Below are positions 27,563 to 36,680 of a DNA stretch of 46,848 bases, piece after piece. The stretch is from Dechloromonas sp. (GTDB lineage Bacteria; Pseudomonadota; Gammaproteobacteria; Burkholderiales; Rhodocyclaceae): assembly GCA_028689015.1 (NCBI GenBank), contig JAQTXC010000010.1:20536-67383 (forward strand). The letters run 5' to 3'. Numbering within the stretch: the stretch's first letter is position 1; each line of letters starts with the position of its first letter. The position numbers and the translations under genes were made by a program. A model generated the notes under the pieces. That model saw only the letters and a list, made by a program, of their open reading frames with translations. It did no database searches and was not told the origin of the DNA.

Positions 27563-27590
27563 TTGATTCACCTCAATCTGTCGGTACACT
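27563..27590 (+). promoter_or_regulatory. Candidate sigma-70 promoter for the ccm operon
   Basis: TTGATT at 27563-27568 and TACACT at 27585-27590 are separated by 16 bp, close to consensus, 44 bp upstream of ATG 27635 and just after a terminator. The pattern is suggestive only. Confidence 0.45.
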
Positions 27591-27634
27591 GGCGCGTCCA
27601 TAATTCGTGCCTGATTCAATTCGGTTTTCCCCTG

Positions 27635-28252
27635 ATGCTGGAAGCAGACAATCTGGAATGCGTGCGCGGCGAGCGCCGCCTGTTCGCAGGCCTTGGCTTT
27701 CGGCTGGAAGCCGGGGAGCTGCTTTATTTGCAAGGCCGCAACGGGGCCGGCAAAACCAGTCTGCTGCGTATGCTGATCGGCCTGCTACCGCCCGAAAGCG
27801 GTGAAATTCGCTGGCAGGGCATGCCAATCAAGACGGCGGGTGAGCACTTTCGCGCCGACCTCTGTTACCTCGGCCATCTCAATGCCATCAAGGAAGAACT
27901 GACCCCCCTGGAAAACCTGCTGGCTGCCGCCCGCCTGGCTGAAGAACCCCTCGCTGAGGATGACGCCCTCGATGCGCTGGAACAGGTCGGCCTGGCAGGG
28001 CGCGAGGATCTGGCCTGCAAGCACCTGTCACAAGGTCAAAAACGGCGCGTTGCGCTGGCCCGCCTGGTCAAGGAACGACGCCCCCTGTGGATTCTGGATG
28101 AACCCTTCGTCGCACTCGACATCGCTGCGGTCGACTGGCTGGCGACGCTGATTTCCGGCCATCTGCAACGAGGTGGACTGGCGGTCATGACCACCCACCA
28201 GACGGTGGCCATTCCAGCCGGCACCGTGCGCGAACTGCGCATCGGGCACTAA
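27635..28252 (+). CDS. ccmA: Haem exporter ATP-binding protein CcmA
   Basis: ABC ATPase of 205 residues that works with CcmB, CcmC and CcmD to release haem-loaded CcmE in cytochrome c maturation System I. Visible motifs are Walker A GRNGAGKTS, signature LSQGQKRR (in place of the usual LSGGQ, as is normal for CcmA), Walker B LWILDEPF and a switch His in MTTHQTV. The frame extends upstream to 27563, but ATG 27635 matches the family N-terminus (MLEADNLECVRGERRLF). It is first gene of a nine-gene ccm operon. Confidence 0.94.
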   Translation: MLEADNLECVRGERRLFAGLGFRLEAGELLYLQGRNGAGKTSLLRMLIGLLPPESGEIRWQGMPIKTAGEHFRADLCYLGHLNAIKEELTPLENLLAAARLAEEPLAEDDALDALEQVGLAGREDLACKHLSQGQKRRVALARLVKERRPLWILDEPFVALDIAAVDWLATLISGHLQRGGLAVMTTHQTVAIPAGTVRELRIGH

Positions 28253-28261
28253 GGAGCCGGC

Positions 28262-28930
28262 ATGCTGAATATCATCGGCGCCGTTATCGCCCGCGACCTG
28301 AAACTGGCCATGCGCCGCCAAGCCGACATTGTCTCGGCAGTCTTTTTCTTCATCATCGTGGTCAGCCTATTTCCACTCGGCATCGGCCCCGAGCCCGAAC
28401 TGCTGCGCAAACTGGCCCCGGGCGTGCTGTGGGTCGCCGCCCTGCTCGCCACGATGCTCTCACTACCCCGCCTGTTCGCCGATGACCATCGCGATGGCAC
28501 GCTGGAACAACTGGCGCTCGCCCCCCATCCACTCGGCCTCGTCGTCACCGGCAAGGTCATCGCCCACTGGCTGGTGTCCGGCTTGCCGCTGGCCCTGATC
28601 GCACCAGTGCTCGGCATCCAGTTCGACCTCTCGGCCGATGCCCTGCTGGTGCTCACCGGCGCCATCCTGCTGGGCACGCCAGCCCTCTCCGGCATTGGTG
28701 CCATTGGCGCCGCCCTCACCCTCGGCTTGCGTGGCGGCGGTGTTCTTCTCTCGCTACTGGTTCTCCCGCTGTATATTCCGGTGCTAATATTCGGCGCTGG
28801 CGCAGTGGATGCGACCGTGTCCGGTCTCGGGGGGGAAGGACACCTTTCCTTGCTCGCTGCCATGACAATCGCTGCAGTCGGCTTTGCCCCCTGGGCGTCG
28901 GCTGCGGCCCTCAAGATCGCCCTCGAATGA
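28262..28930 (+). CDS. ccmB: Haem exporter membrane protein CcmB
   Basis: This 222-residue very hydrophobic protein has about six transmembrane helices and is the permease partner of CcmA. The N-terminus (VIARDLKLAMRR) and the FADDHRDGTLEQLALAP region are characteristic of CcmB. A strong AAGGAG ribosome site lies 5 nt before ATG 28262, 9 nt after the ccmA stop. The stop overlaps the ccmC start as ATGA. Length is normal. Confidence 0.94.
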   Translation: MLNIIGAVIARDLKLAMRRQADIVSAVFFFIIVVSLFPLGIGPEPELLRKLAPGVLWVAALLATMLSLPRLFADDHRDGTLEQLALAPHPLGLVVTGKVIAHWLVSGLPLALIAPVLGIQFDLSADALLVLTGAILLGTPALSGIGAIGAALTLGLRGGGVLLSLLVLPLYIPVLIFGAGAVDATVSGLGGEGHLSLLAAMTIAAVGFAPWASAAALKIALE

Positions 28931-29673
28931 AAGACCGTTTCAATCTCTACCGTTTTGCTTCCCCGGCCACGTTTTATCCGCTGGCCGGCAGCCTGATTCC
29001 CTACTTCGTCGCAGTCTCGGTCGTGTTCGGCCTGGCCGGGCTCTATCTCGGCATGCTGGTTGCGCCCACTGATTTTCAGCAAGGCGAGGGTTACCGGATC
29101 ATTTTCATTCACGTCCCGGCGTCGTGGATGTCGATGTTCATCTACCTGGTAATGGCCTTCTGGGCAGCCATCGGTCTGGCCTTCAATACCCGCTTGTCGG
29201 GGATGATGGCGCAGGCCCTGGCCCCCACCGGCGCGCTGATGGCTTTCCTGTCACTCTGGACCGGCGCCCTGTGGGGCAAGCCGATGTGGGGCGCTTGGTG
29301 GGTCTGGGATGCCCGGCTGACCTCGGAACTCATCCTGCTCTTCCTTTATATCGGTTACATGGCGTTGACCGCGGCGATCGATGACACGCGCCGGGCCGAC
29401 AAGGCGGGGGGCTTGCTACTGCTGGTTGGTGTGGTCAATGTGCCGATCATTTATTTTTCAGTGAAATGGTGGAACACCCTGCACCAAGGGTCGAGTGTCA
29501 ATCTGACCAAATCGTCAATGGCCGAAACCATGCTCTGGGGCATGCTGCTGATGGCCATGTGCTTCTGGATGTATTCGATTGCCATCGCCCTGATCCGGGC
29601 GCGGACCATCATGCTCGAACGCGAACGCCATACCGACTGGGCACGCGCCGTGATTGCCGGAGCGCACGAATGA
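28927..29673 (+). CDS. ccmC: Haem-handling membrane protein CcmC
   Basis: This 248-residue integral membrane protein of the haem-handling family loads haem onto CcmE in the periplasm. The tryptophan-rich motif is present as WGAWWVWDARLTSELIL (WWxWDxRLT), with flanking conserved histidines in the periplasmic loops (IHVPASWMS and KWWNTLHQGS). Six transmembrane helices are predicted by eye. It overlaps ccmB by 4 bp (ATGA) and ccmD by 4 bp. Confidence 0.95.
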   Translation: MKDRFNLYRFASPATFYPLAGSLIPYFVAVSVVFGLAGLYLGMLVAPTDFQQGEGYRIIFIHVPASWMSMFIYLVMAFWAAIGLAFNTRLSGMMAQALAPTGALMAFLSLWTGALWGKPMWGAWWVWDARLTSELILLFLYIGYMALTAAIDDTRRADKAGGLLLLVGVVNVPIIYFSVKWWNTLHQGSSVNLTKSSMAETMLWGMLLMAMCFWMYSIAIALIRARTIMLERERHTDWARAVIAGAHE

Positions 29674-29858
29674 TTTACTGGAACAGTCTGTCCGATTTTC
29701 TGGCCATGGGGGGCTATGGCCTGTACGTCTGGGGTTCGTTCGGGGTCACCGCCCTGATCATGGTCATGGAACCGATTCTGGTCCTACGCCATCAAAAGAA
29801 CACCCTTGCCCGCCTCAAGCGCCAGTTGCGCGCCGAATCCAGGAATACTGCTGAATGA
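29670..29858 (+). CDS. ccmD: CcmD, small haem exporter subunit
   Basis: This 62-residue protein has one transmembrane helix and a basic C-terminus. The pattern [17 protein letters not shown], followed by [16 protein letters not shown], is the standard CcmD signature. It helps release haem-CcmE from CcmABC. ATG 29670 overlaps the ccmC stop (ATGA); the frame is open upstream but that part overlaps ccmC. The stop overlaps the ccmE start in the same way. Confidence 0.92.
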   Translation: MIYWNSLSDFLAMGGYGLYVWGSFGVTALIMVMEPILVLRHQKNTLARLKRQLRAESRNTAE

Positions 29859-30340
29859 AATCCCGTCACAAGAAACTTGCCCTGATCGCGGGCGGTCTGG
29901 CCCTGCTTGGCCTGATCGCCGCTCTTGTCCTCAACGCCCTGAACAGCAATATTGCCCTCTACATCTCGCCAACCGATGTTGCCCAAGGCAAGGCGCCGCA
30001 AAACCAGTTGTTCCGCATCGGCGGGCTGGTCAAGGAAGGCAGCATCCAGCGCCAGGCGGATGGCGTGACCATTCGCTTCATCGTCACCGATACCGAGAAC
30101 GACATCACCGTGGACTACAAAGGCATCCTCCCTGACCTGTTCAAAGAGGGCAAAGGCGCCGTCGCGCAAGGCCGTTTGACGACCAGCGGCACCTTCACAG
30201 CGCAGGAAGTCCTGGCCAAGCACGATGAAAATTACATGCCGCCAGAAGCCGCCAAGGCACTGAACGACGCCCACGCCCGTGGGGTTGAGAAACAAGCCGC
30301 CGAAGAGGCCGCCGCCGCCAAGCCGAAAGCAGGATACTGA
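29855..30340 (+). CDS. ccmE: Cytochrome c-type biogenesis haem chaperone CcmE
   Basis: This 161-residue periplasmic protein is anchored by an N-terminal helix ([20 protein letters not shown]). It covalently carries haem on the histidine of AKHDENYMP (HxxxY motif) from CcmC to CcmF/H. The OB-fold segments [12 protein letters not shown] and [20 protein letters not shown] are as in the family. The C-terminal Ala/Lys-rich tail is disordered-looking, as is usual. It is cotranscribed with its neighbours by overlap. Confidence 0.95.
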   Translation: MKSRHKKLALIAGGLALLGLIAALVLNALNSNIALYISPTDVAQGKAPQNQLFRIGGLVKEGSIQRQADGVTIRFIVTDTENDITVDYKGILPDLFKEGKGAVAQGRLTTSGTFTAQEVLAKHDENYMPPEAAKALNDAHARGVEKQAAEEAAAAKPKAGY

Positions 30341-30342
30341 GC

Positions 30343-32334
30343 ATGATTCCGGAAATTGGCCATCTGGCCCTGATACTCGCTGCCCTTGTCGCCCTGCTGC
30401 TCGGCACCTTGCCCATGTGGGGCGCCCATCGCGGCCACGCCGCCTGGATTGCTTTTGCGCGACCGGCCGCCTCGGCCCTGGCTTTACTCGTCACCATCGC
30501 CTTTGCCTGCCTGACCTGGGCCTTCGTGGTTAATGATTTTTCTGTGGTCTATGTCGCCCAGCACTCCAATTCGCAATTGCCGGTGGAATACCGGATGGCG
30601 GCGGTCTGGGGTGGCCATGAAGGCTCCCTGCTGCTATGGATGCTGATGCTGACCTGGTGGGCCTTCGCCGTCCGCCTGCTATCAGCCAACCTGCCCGACG
30701 CCATGGTGGCCCGCGTACTAGGCACGCTCGGTCTGGTCGCCTTCGGCTTCATGCTGTTCATCCTGTTTACCTCCAATCCTTTCGCCCGCTTGCTGCCTGG
30801 CGCCGCCGAAGGTCGCGATCTCAATCCACTGTTGCAAGACCCGGGGCTGATCATTCACCCGCCGCTGCTGTACATGGGCTACGTCGGCTTCTCCGTCGCC
30901 TTCGCCTTCGCCATCGCCGCCTTGCTGTCCGGCAAGCTCGACGCCGCCTGGGCCCGCTGGTCACGCCCCTGGACCTCGGCCGCCTGGGTCTTCCTGACCC
31001 TGGGCATCGCCATGGGCTCGTGGTGGGCGTATTACGAGTTGGGCTGGGGCGGCTGGTGGTTCTGGGACCCGGTCGAGAACGCCTCGTTCATGCCCTGGCT
31101 GGTCGGCACCGCCCTGCTACATTCGCTGGCGGTCACCGAAAAACGCGGCAGTTTCAAGAATTGGACCGTCCTGCTGGCCATTTCCGCCTTCTCGCTCTCC
31201 TTGCTCGGCACCTTCCTGGTCCGCTCCGGCGTACTGACCTCGGTCCATGCCTTTGCCACCGACCCGGCTCGTGGCGTCTTCATTCTCGCCTTCCTCGTCG
31301 CCGTCATCGGCTCTTCGTTGGTCCTTTTTGCCTGGCGAGCCCCCAAGGTCGGCCTGGGCGGCCGATTCGGGCTGATTTCGCGTGAGTCGATGTTGCTGAC
31401 CAACAATGTTCTGCTGGTTGTGGCCACCGGAACCGTCCTGCTCGGCACACTCTATCCGCTGATCGTCGATGCTCTGGGTGTTGGCAAAATTTCGGTCGGC
31501 CCGCCCTACTTCAATGCGGTCTTCGTGCCAGTCATGTCACCCATCCTGTTCCTGGTCGGGATCGGCCCCTTTGCCCGCTGGAAAGACGCCTCAATCCCTG
31601 ACATCCTGCGCCTGCTACGCTGGGCTTTTGCCGTTGCCGTCGTCGTCGCCATTGCCATACCGCTCATTTATGGCGAATGGAAGGCGTTGACCGCGCTCGG
31701 CCTACTGCTCGCTGCCTGGGTCGTGGCCAGCGCCGTGACTAACTTTGTCGACCGCGTCCGCCGCACCCGGGGCGAGCGCAATTTTCTCAGCGCCGCCCTC
31801 AGCCAGCCACGCAGCTTCTTTGGCATGCACCTGGCCCACATCGGCGTCGCCGTCTTCGTCGTCGGCGTCACCATGGTGTCCAGCTACGAGCAGGAAAAGG
31901 ACATCAAACTGGCACCGGGCGACACCGTCGACGTAGCCGGCTACCACTTCACGTTCAATGGCGTGAAAGCGGTCCAGGGGCCGAATTACGTCGCCGCACA
32001 AGGCGATTTCGATCTCGCGGTCAACGGCCGTTTCCTGCGCAAAATGGCCCCGGAAAAACGCAATTACAACTCGTCGTCAATGCCAATGACCGAAGCGGCC
32101 ATCGATGCTAGCCTGTGGCGCGACGTCTATGTCTCACTCGGCGAGCCGATCAACCCCGACCAACCGGAAGGCGAATGGGCCGTTCGCGTTTATTACAAGC
32201 CTTTCGTGGACTGGATCTGGGGCGGCTGCGCCTTGATGGCGCTCGGTGGCCTGCTCGCCCTGCTTGACCGTCGCTACCGCAGCCGGACCCGCCCAGCCCC
32301 GTCGACCTCTCCTGCCGGAAAAATCGCTGCATGA
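30343..32334 (+). CDS. ccmF: Haem lyase CcmF
   Basis: This 663-residue multi-helix membrane protein is the core of the System I haem lyase. The WWD motif reads GWGGWWFWDPVENASFMPW. Conserved haem-coordinating histidine surroundings (WGGHEGSLLLW, HPPLLYMGYVG, LHSLAVTEKRG and the later MHLAHIGVAVF) are all present. The C-terminal periplasmic domain and last helix complete the usual architecture. ATG 30343 is 2 nt after the ccmE stop. Length is typical (about 650). Confidence 0.96.
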   Translation: MIPEIGHLALILAALVALLLGTLPMWGAHRGHAAWIAFARPAASALALLVTIAFACLTWAFVVNDFSVVYVAQHSNSQLPVEYRMAAVWGGHEGSLLLWMLMLTWWAFAVRLLSANLPDAMVARVLGTLGLVAFGFMLFILFTSNPFARLLPGAAEGRDLNPLLQDPGLIIHPPLLYMGYVGFSVAFAFAIAALLSGKLDAAWARWSRPWTSAAWVFLTLGIAMGSWWAYYELGWGGWWFWDPVENASFMPWLVGTALLHSLAVTEKRGSFKNWTVLLAISAFSLSLLGTFLVRSGVLTSVHAFATDPARGVFILAFLVAVIGSSLVLFAWRAPKVGLGGRFGLISRESMLLTNNVLLVVATGTVLLGTLYPLIVDALGVGKISVGPPYFNAVFVPVMSPILFLVGIGPFARWKDASIPDILRLLRWAFAVAVVVAIAIPLIYGEWKALTALGLLLAAWVVASAVTNFVDRVRRTRGERNFLSAALSQPRSFFGMHLAHIGVAVFVVGVTMVSSYEQEKDIKLAPGDTVDVAGYHFTFNGVKAVQGPNYVAAQGDFDLAVNGRFLRKMAPEKRNYNSSSMPMTEAAIDASLWRDVYVSLGEPINPDQPEGEWAVRVYYKPFVDWIWGGCALMALGGLLALLDRRYRSRTRPAPSTSPAGKIAA

Positions 32335-32915
32335 ACCGCTATTACTGGATACTCGGCGCCTTTGCGCTCCTCGTTGCCCTGCTGGCCGTTGGTTTAGGCC
32401 TGAACCCGCGCGACGTCCCCTCGCCATTGGTCGGCAAACCGGCCCCCGACTTCAAGCTGCCCATTCTGGCCACACCGGAAAAAACACTCAGTCCCGCCGA
32501 CCTGAAAGGCCAGGTCTGGCTGTTCAACGTCTGGGCCTCGTGGTGCGTCTCCTGCCGCCAGGAACACCCGGTTCTCGTGCAATTCGCGCGCAGCCATCAG
32601 GTACCGGTCATCGGCCTCAATTACAAGGAAGTGCGCGGCGATGGCAATCTCGACATGCGCCGCATCGCTCCCGAGCAAGAAAAAACACTGGCTTTTGAAC
32701 GGGCCAATGGCTGGCTGGCCCAGCATGGCAACCCTTACCGCCTGACGGTGATGGACCTCGATGGCCGGGTCGGTATCGATTACGGCGTCTACGGCGTGCC
32801 GGAAACTTATGTCGTCGATAAAGCAGGGGTCATCCGCATGAAGCATACTGGCCCGATCACGCCGGACGTGTTGAGCCAGAAAATTCTGCCGCTGGTCGCG
32901 GAGCTGAGCCAATGA
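32331..32915 (+). CDS. ccmG: Thiol:disulfide interchange protein CcmG/DsbE
   Basis: This 194-residue thioredoxin-fold protein is anchored in the membrane by an N-terminal helix (ILGAFALLVALLAVGLGL). The active site is WASWCVSCRQEHP (CxxC), preceded by KGQVWLFNVW, and the cis-Pro loop is GVYGVPETYVVD, with the family GVPET motif. It keeps the apocytochrome CxxCH thiols reduced. It overlaps ccmF and ccmH by 4 bp each. Confidence 0.95.
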   Translation: MNRYYWILGAFALLVALLAVGLGLNPRDVPSPLVGKPAPDFKLPILATPEKTLSPADLKGQVWLFNVWASWCVSCRQEHPVLVQFARSHQVPVIGLNYKEVRGDGNLDMRRIAPEQEKTLAFERANGWLAQHGNPYRLTVMDLDGRVGIDYGVYGVPETYVVDKAGVIRMKHTGPITPDVLSQKILPLVAELSQ

Positions 32916-33391
32916 AACGTCTCTTCCTCCTGCTTTTTGCCCTGTTCCTGACGTCGACCGCAAGCATTGCCTCGGAGGTTAAGGAGGCCGCATTGGCAGC
33001 CGACCCGGTCGCCGAAAAGCGCTTGCAAGCTCTGTCGGCCGAATTACGCTGCCTGGTTTGTCAAAATCAGACGATTGCCGACTCGAATGCCGAACTGGCA
33101 GTCGATTTACGTCGTGAAATCCGCGGCATGATCGCTGCCGGCCAGACGGACGGTCAGATCGTCGATTTCATGGTCAACCGCTATGGTGATTTCGTCCTCT
33201 ACCGCCCCCCCGTCAAGGGCATCACGCTGCTGCTTTGGGCCGGCCCAATCGCCATGTTGCTGATTGGCCTCTTTGCCCTGCACCGTTATCTGCGTCGCCG
33301 CGCCACCCGTCTCGATGACAGCGAACGCCCGCTGTCCGCCGAAGAAGCCCGTCAGGCGGATTCGCTGCTCAAGGAAAATACCCCGCAATGA
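32912..33391 (+). CDS. ccmH: Cytochrome c-type biogenesis protein CcmH
   Basis: This 159-residue periplasmic thiol-oxidoreductase has a signal peptide (FLLLFALFLTSTASIAS) and the hallmark LRCLVCQNQTIADSNA (RCxxCQNQ), with one C-terminal membrane helix (ITLLLWAGPIAMLLIGLFAL). It reduces or accepts the apocytochrome disulfide together with CcmG. This is the short CcmH form, with CcmI encoded separately in the next gene. Overlaps are 4 bp at each end. Confidence 0.94.
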   Translation: MKRLFLLLFALFLTSTASIASEVKEAALAADPVAEKRLQALSAELRCLVCQNQTIADSNAELAVDLRREIRGMIAAGQTDGQIVDFMVNRYGDFVLYRPPVKGITLLLWAGPIAMLLIGLFALHRYLRRRATRLDDSERPLSAEEARQADSLLKENTPQ

Positions 33392-34239
33392 CCACCTTTG
33401 CCCTGTTTGCTGCCCTGTTGATGGCAGCCATCCTGGCCCTGCTCTTGCCACCTCTGTGGCTGAAACAGCGTATCCGAACCGCCCCACCGGATCGGCGCCA
33501 GGCCAACCTGAGCATTTTCCGCGATCAACTGACCGAACTGGAACGCGAGCGGGCCGAGGGCACCTTGGCAGTTGCCGACTTCGAGTTGGCGCAACGCGAA
33601 TTACAGCGTCGCTTGCTTGAAGAGGTGAATCCTGACGATGCGGCCACCGCCGACACCGCGCAAGGCAGCAGCCGCAAGACCGCGCTGGCAATCGCAGTGC
33701 TGCTGCCGCTGGTCGCCCTGACCCTCTATCTGCTGATTGGCAGCCCGCGGGCTCTTGATCCAGCCCAGACAGCCGCCCAGGCCCCGCAGCAGCAAATGAC
33801 CCCGGAAAAAATCAATGCCATGGTCGATAGCCTAGCGGCCCGCCTCAAGGACAATCCGGACGACAGCCAGGGCTGGTTAATGCTGGCCCGTTCGTACAAG
33901 ATGCTCGGTCGTTACGATGAAGCGGTCACCGCCTATGGCAAAGTCGAGAAAGTCATCGAGCAAGACCCCGACTTGCTGGCCATGTATGCCGAAACCCTGG
34001 CCATGGCGGCGGGCAAGGGCCTAGCCGGCAAACCACGCCTCCTGGTGAATAAGGCGCTCAAACTCGACCCGAATCACGGTCACAGCCTCTTCCTGGCCGG
34101 CGCCGCCGCCATTGAGGCCGGCGACAAGGCACAGGCCATTCGCTACTGGGAAGCCCTGCTGCCGCAAGTAGAACCGGCTTCCGAACTCGACCAGATGCTG
34201 CGCGACGGCCTGAGCAAGCTCAAGAGCGAACAGAAATAA
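33388..34239 (+). CDS. ccmI: Apocytochrome chaperone CcmI (CycH)
   Basis: This 283-residue protein has two N-terminal membrane helices, around residues 1-25 and near 100-118 (LAIAVLLPLVALTLYLLIG). A loop between them has the RQANLSIFRDQLTELERERAEG sequence typical of CcmI. The periplasmic C-terminal half carries TPR-like repeats (QGWLMLARSYKMLGRYDEAV and later similar units) that bind the apocytochrome tail. It is shorter than the 400-residue enterobacterial fusion, as is usual in betaproteobacteria. It is last gene of the operon. Confidence 0.92.
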   Translation: MTTFALFAALLMAAILALLLPPLWLKQRIRTAPPDRRQANLSIFRDQLTELERERAEGTLAVADFELAQRELQRRLLEEVNPDDAATADTAQGSSRKTALAIAVLLPLVALTLYLLIGSPRALDPAQTAAQAPQQQMTPEKINAMVDSLAARLKDNPDDSQGWLMLARSYKMLGRYDEAVTAYGKVEKVIEQDPDLLAMYAETLAMAAGKGLAGKPRLLVNKALKLDPNHGHSLFLAGAAAIEAGDKAQAIRYWEALLPQVEPASELDQMLRDGLSKLKSEQK

Positions 34240-34247
34240 ATCCCAAC

Positions 34248-34270
34248 CCGGTGAGCGAGCAACTCACCGG
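34248..34270 (+). terminator. Hairpin closing the ccm operon
   Basis: CCGGTGAG and CTCACCGG form a perfect 8-bp stem with a 7-nt loop, 9 nt after the ccmI stop. There is no T-run, but the next gene is convergent, so it probably acts as a terminator or 3' end stabiliser. Confidence 0.6.
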
Positions 34271-34291
34271 CAAGGGCAGACTGCGGAAAAA

Positions 34292-34561
34292 TCAGTCGGC
34301 AGCCCCAGTCGGCAGACTCGCCAGCAGCGGCGGCGGAGACATCCCTTGTTCGAGCATTTCAGCCTCAAGTTTGATGCGCAAGATCAGCAAGCCCTGTAGC
34401 GAGGCGCGTGCCTTGTCGTCCGCCCAGCTTGCATGATGCTCTTGCAGGCAGGCATCCAGCTGGTGACGCTGCGCCAGATCGATGCCACAAATGGCCGCAT
34501 AGCGATGAATCTCGTGATCGAGATCCGTGAGTTCCTGGTGGTAGTGCTCAAAACCGCTCAT
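34292..34561 (-). CDS. Small conserved-looking hypothetical protein
   Basis: An 89-residue, probably helical protein (MSGFEHYHQELTDLDHEI at the N-terminus), rich in Glu, His, Leu and Ala, with no signal peptide or membrane helix. I do not recognise the family. I chose ATG 34561 because a GAAGG ribosome-like element lies next to it; the frame is open upstream to 34621, but that part runs through the terminator of the carboxylase operon. It follows the propionyl-CoA operon on the same strand beyond that terminator, so it may be read at low level from it or from its own promoter. It is convergent with ccmI. Confidence 0.6.
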   Translation of the reverse strand: MSGFEHYHQELTDLDHEIHRYAAICGIDLAQRHQLDACLQEHHASWADDKARASLQGLLILRIKLEAEMLEQGMSPPPLLASLPTGAAD

Positions 34562-34584
34562 GGCCTTCACTTTCGAATCGTCAA

Positions 34585-34613
34585 TAAAAAAGAGCCTGTC
34601 CGAAAACAGGCTC
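34585..34613 (-). terminator. Intrinsic terminator of the propionyl-CoA operon
   Basis: On the minus strand GAGCCTGT and ACAGGCTC form a perfect 8-bp stem with a 6-nt loop, followed by a run of six T residues. It lies 35 nt after the stop of the carboxylase alpha gene, a textbook Rho-independent terminator. Confidence 0.85.
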
Positions 34614-34647
34614 CTTGTCACGGTCTACCGCGAAGATGCGGCAAATT

Positions 34648-36660
34648 TCATTCGAACTCGATGATGATCTGGTCGACCGACAAGCTTTCACCGACCGCTG
34701 CTGAAATCTTCTTCACCGTACAGTCCTGTTCTGCCTTGAGGATATTTTCCATCTTCATCGCTTCGATGACCGCCAGTTTTTCACCCGCTTTCACTTCCTG
34801 ACCGACACTGACCGCTACATCACGCAGCAAGCCAGGCATCGGCGACAACAGGAATTTGGACAGATCAGGCGCCGGTTTTTCCGGCATCAGCGCCAGCAAC
34901 TCGGCGGCACGGGCGCTCATGATCATGAAATCAGCGCGGGTACCCCAGTGGAAGAGGCTGTACTTGGTCTTGTGCCGCTCAACCTGCAGCGTGAATTCTT
35001 CGCCATTGCAGGTGCCGACAAACAAGGACTGACCAAGCTGCCAGTTGGAAAGGATCTCAAAAGCCTTGCCCTGGTACTCAATGTGGTAACCCCCGGCAAT
35101 CGGCCGCGCCGTCACCGCGTGGTGCTCGTTACCTTCCGGCTTCAGGCGAACCACCATCCAGTCATCACCCACCAGGCGCTCATGCCCCTGCAATTGACCG
35201 CTGACGGACGCGCCACGGTCGGTATACGCCCGATAGACATAGGCTGCGACCGAAACCAACAAGGCCGGATCGTCGTGCGGCACCATCGACGCGTCGAAGC
35301 CTTGCGGATATTCCTTGGCAATGAAGCTGGTGTCGAAAATCCCGGACTGGAAGCGGGCATGCTGCATCAGCGCCGACTGGAACGGAATATTCGAGGAAAT
35401 GCCACGGATCACGAAAGCGTTCAGTGCATCACGCATGCGGGCAATCGCCTGGTCACGGGTAGCGGCATGCACGATCAGCTTGGCGATCATCGAATCGTAG
35501 AACATCGAGATCTCGCCACCATCGTACACCCCAGTATCGACGCGAGTCGTACCCTGTGCATCGGTCGACTCGGCCGGCGGCTGAAATTTAACCAGACGAC
35601 CGGTCGACGGCAAGAAGCCGCGGAACGGATCTTCGGCGTTGATCCGGCATTCCATCGACCAGCCGTCGATCTTGACATCGGCCTGGCTCAGCGGCAGCTT
35701 TTCGCCGTAGGCGACACGGATCATCTGCTCGACCAGGTCGAGGCCGGTGATCAGTTCGGTGACCGGGTGTTCCACCTGCAGGCGGGTGTTCATTTCCAGG
35801 AAGTAGAACTCCTTGGTCGCCCCGGAAACGACAAATTCGACGGTACCCGCCGATTCGTAGTTAACCGCACGGGCCAGGGCCACAGCCTGTTCGCCCATCG
35901 CCTTGCGCATTTCGGGATCAACAAAGGGGCTCGGCGCCTCTTCGATGACCTTCTGGTGCCGGCGCTGGATCGAGCAATCACGCTCGTTCAGGTAAACGTA
36001 GTTGCCGTGCGAATCGCCCAGCACCTGGATTTCGATGTGGCGCGGTTCGAGCACGTACTTTTCGATGAAGACGCGGTCGTCACCGAAGGAGTTGCGGGCT
36101 TCGTTGACGCAGGACGAGAAGCCCTCGTGCGCTTCGGCATCATTGTAGGCAACACGCAGGCCCTTGCCGCCGCCGCCGGCGGAGGCCTTGATCATCACCG
36201 GGTAGCCGATGCCCTGCGCGATCTTGACGGCTTCGTCCGGACCGGCAATCGCATCGTTGTAGCCGGGAATGGTGTTCACATTGGCGGCGATGGCCAGCTT
36301 CTTGGACTCGATCTTGTCGCCCATCTTGGCCACCGAGTAATGCTTCGGGCCGATGAACTTGATGCCTTCCTCTTCCAGACGGCGCGAGAACTCGGCGTTC
36401 TCGGACAGAAAGCCGTAGCCTGGATGAACAGCTTCAGCGCCAGTCTGCTTGCAGGCGGCGATGAGTTTGTCCATGACCAAGTAGGATTCCTTGGAGGCAG
36501 CTGGCCCGATACAAACAGCTTCGTCAGCCAGATCGACGTGCAGCGCATCCTTGTCGGCCTCGGAGTAGACAGCAACCGTGGCAATGCCCATCTTGCGGGC
36601 GGTCTTGATGACGCGGCAGGCGATTTCACCGCGGTTGGCAATGAGAATTTTCTTGAACAT
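34648..36660 (-). CDS. pccA: Propionyl-CoA (acyl-CoA) carboxylase alpha subunit: biotin carboxylase + BCCP
   Basis: This 670-residue protein fuses biotin carboxylase, a linker and biotin carrier domain. The N-terminus FKKILIANRGEIACRVI is the biotin carboxylase start, and the ATP-grasp core includes the GGGGKG loop. Catalytic neighbourhoods ERDCSIQRRHQKVIEEAPS and EMNTRLQVEHPVTE are intact. The C-terminal BCCP domain ends ~35 residues after biotinyl-Lys 636 in IEAMKMEN. It makes carboxybiotin from ATP and bicarbonate for transfer to propionyl-CoA. The next gene upstream on this strand is the beta subunit, and the mutase context points to propionyl-CoA rather than acetyl-CoA or methylcrotonyl-CoA. 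A 100-bp spacer carrying a nested hairpin precedes the start. Confidence 0.93.
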   Translation of the reverse strand: MFKKILIANRGEIACRVIKTARKMGIATVAVYSEADKDALHVDLADEAVCIGPAASKESYLVMDKLIAACKQTGAEAVHPGYGFLSENAEFSRRLEEEGIKFIGPKHYSVAKMGDKIESKKLAIAANVNTIPGYNDAIAGPDEAVKIAQGIGYPVMIKASAGGGGKGLRVAYNDAEAHEGFSSCVNEARNSFGDDRVFIEKYVLEPRHIEIQVLGDSHGNYVYLNERDCSIQRRHQKVIEEAPSPFVDPEMRKAMGEQAVALARAVNYESAGTVEFVVSGATKEFYFLEMNTRLQVEHPVTELITGLDLVEQMIRVAYGEKLPLSQADVKIDGWSMECRINAEDPFRGFLPSTGRLVKFQPPAESTDAQGTTRVDTGVYDGGEISMFYDSMIAKLIVHAATRDQAIARMRDALNAFVIRGISSNIPFQSALMQHARFQSGIFDTSFIAKEYPQGFDASMVPHDDPALLVSVAAYVYRAYTDRGASVSGQLQGHERLVGDDWMVVRLKPEGNEHHAVTARPIAGGYHIEYQGKAFEILSNWQLGQSLFVGTCNGEEFTLQVERHKTKYSLFHWGTRADFMIMSARAAELLALMPEKPAPDLSKFLLSPMPGLLRDVAVSVGQEVKAGEKLAVIEAMKMENILKAEQDCTVKKISAAVGESLSVDQIIIEFE

Positions 36661-36680
36661 TAGTGTTCGTCCTTTTCTTT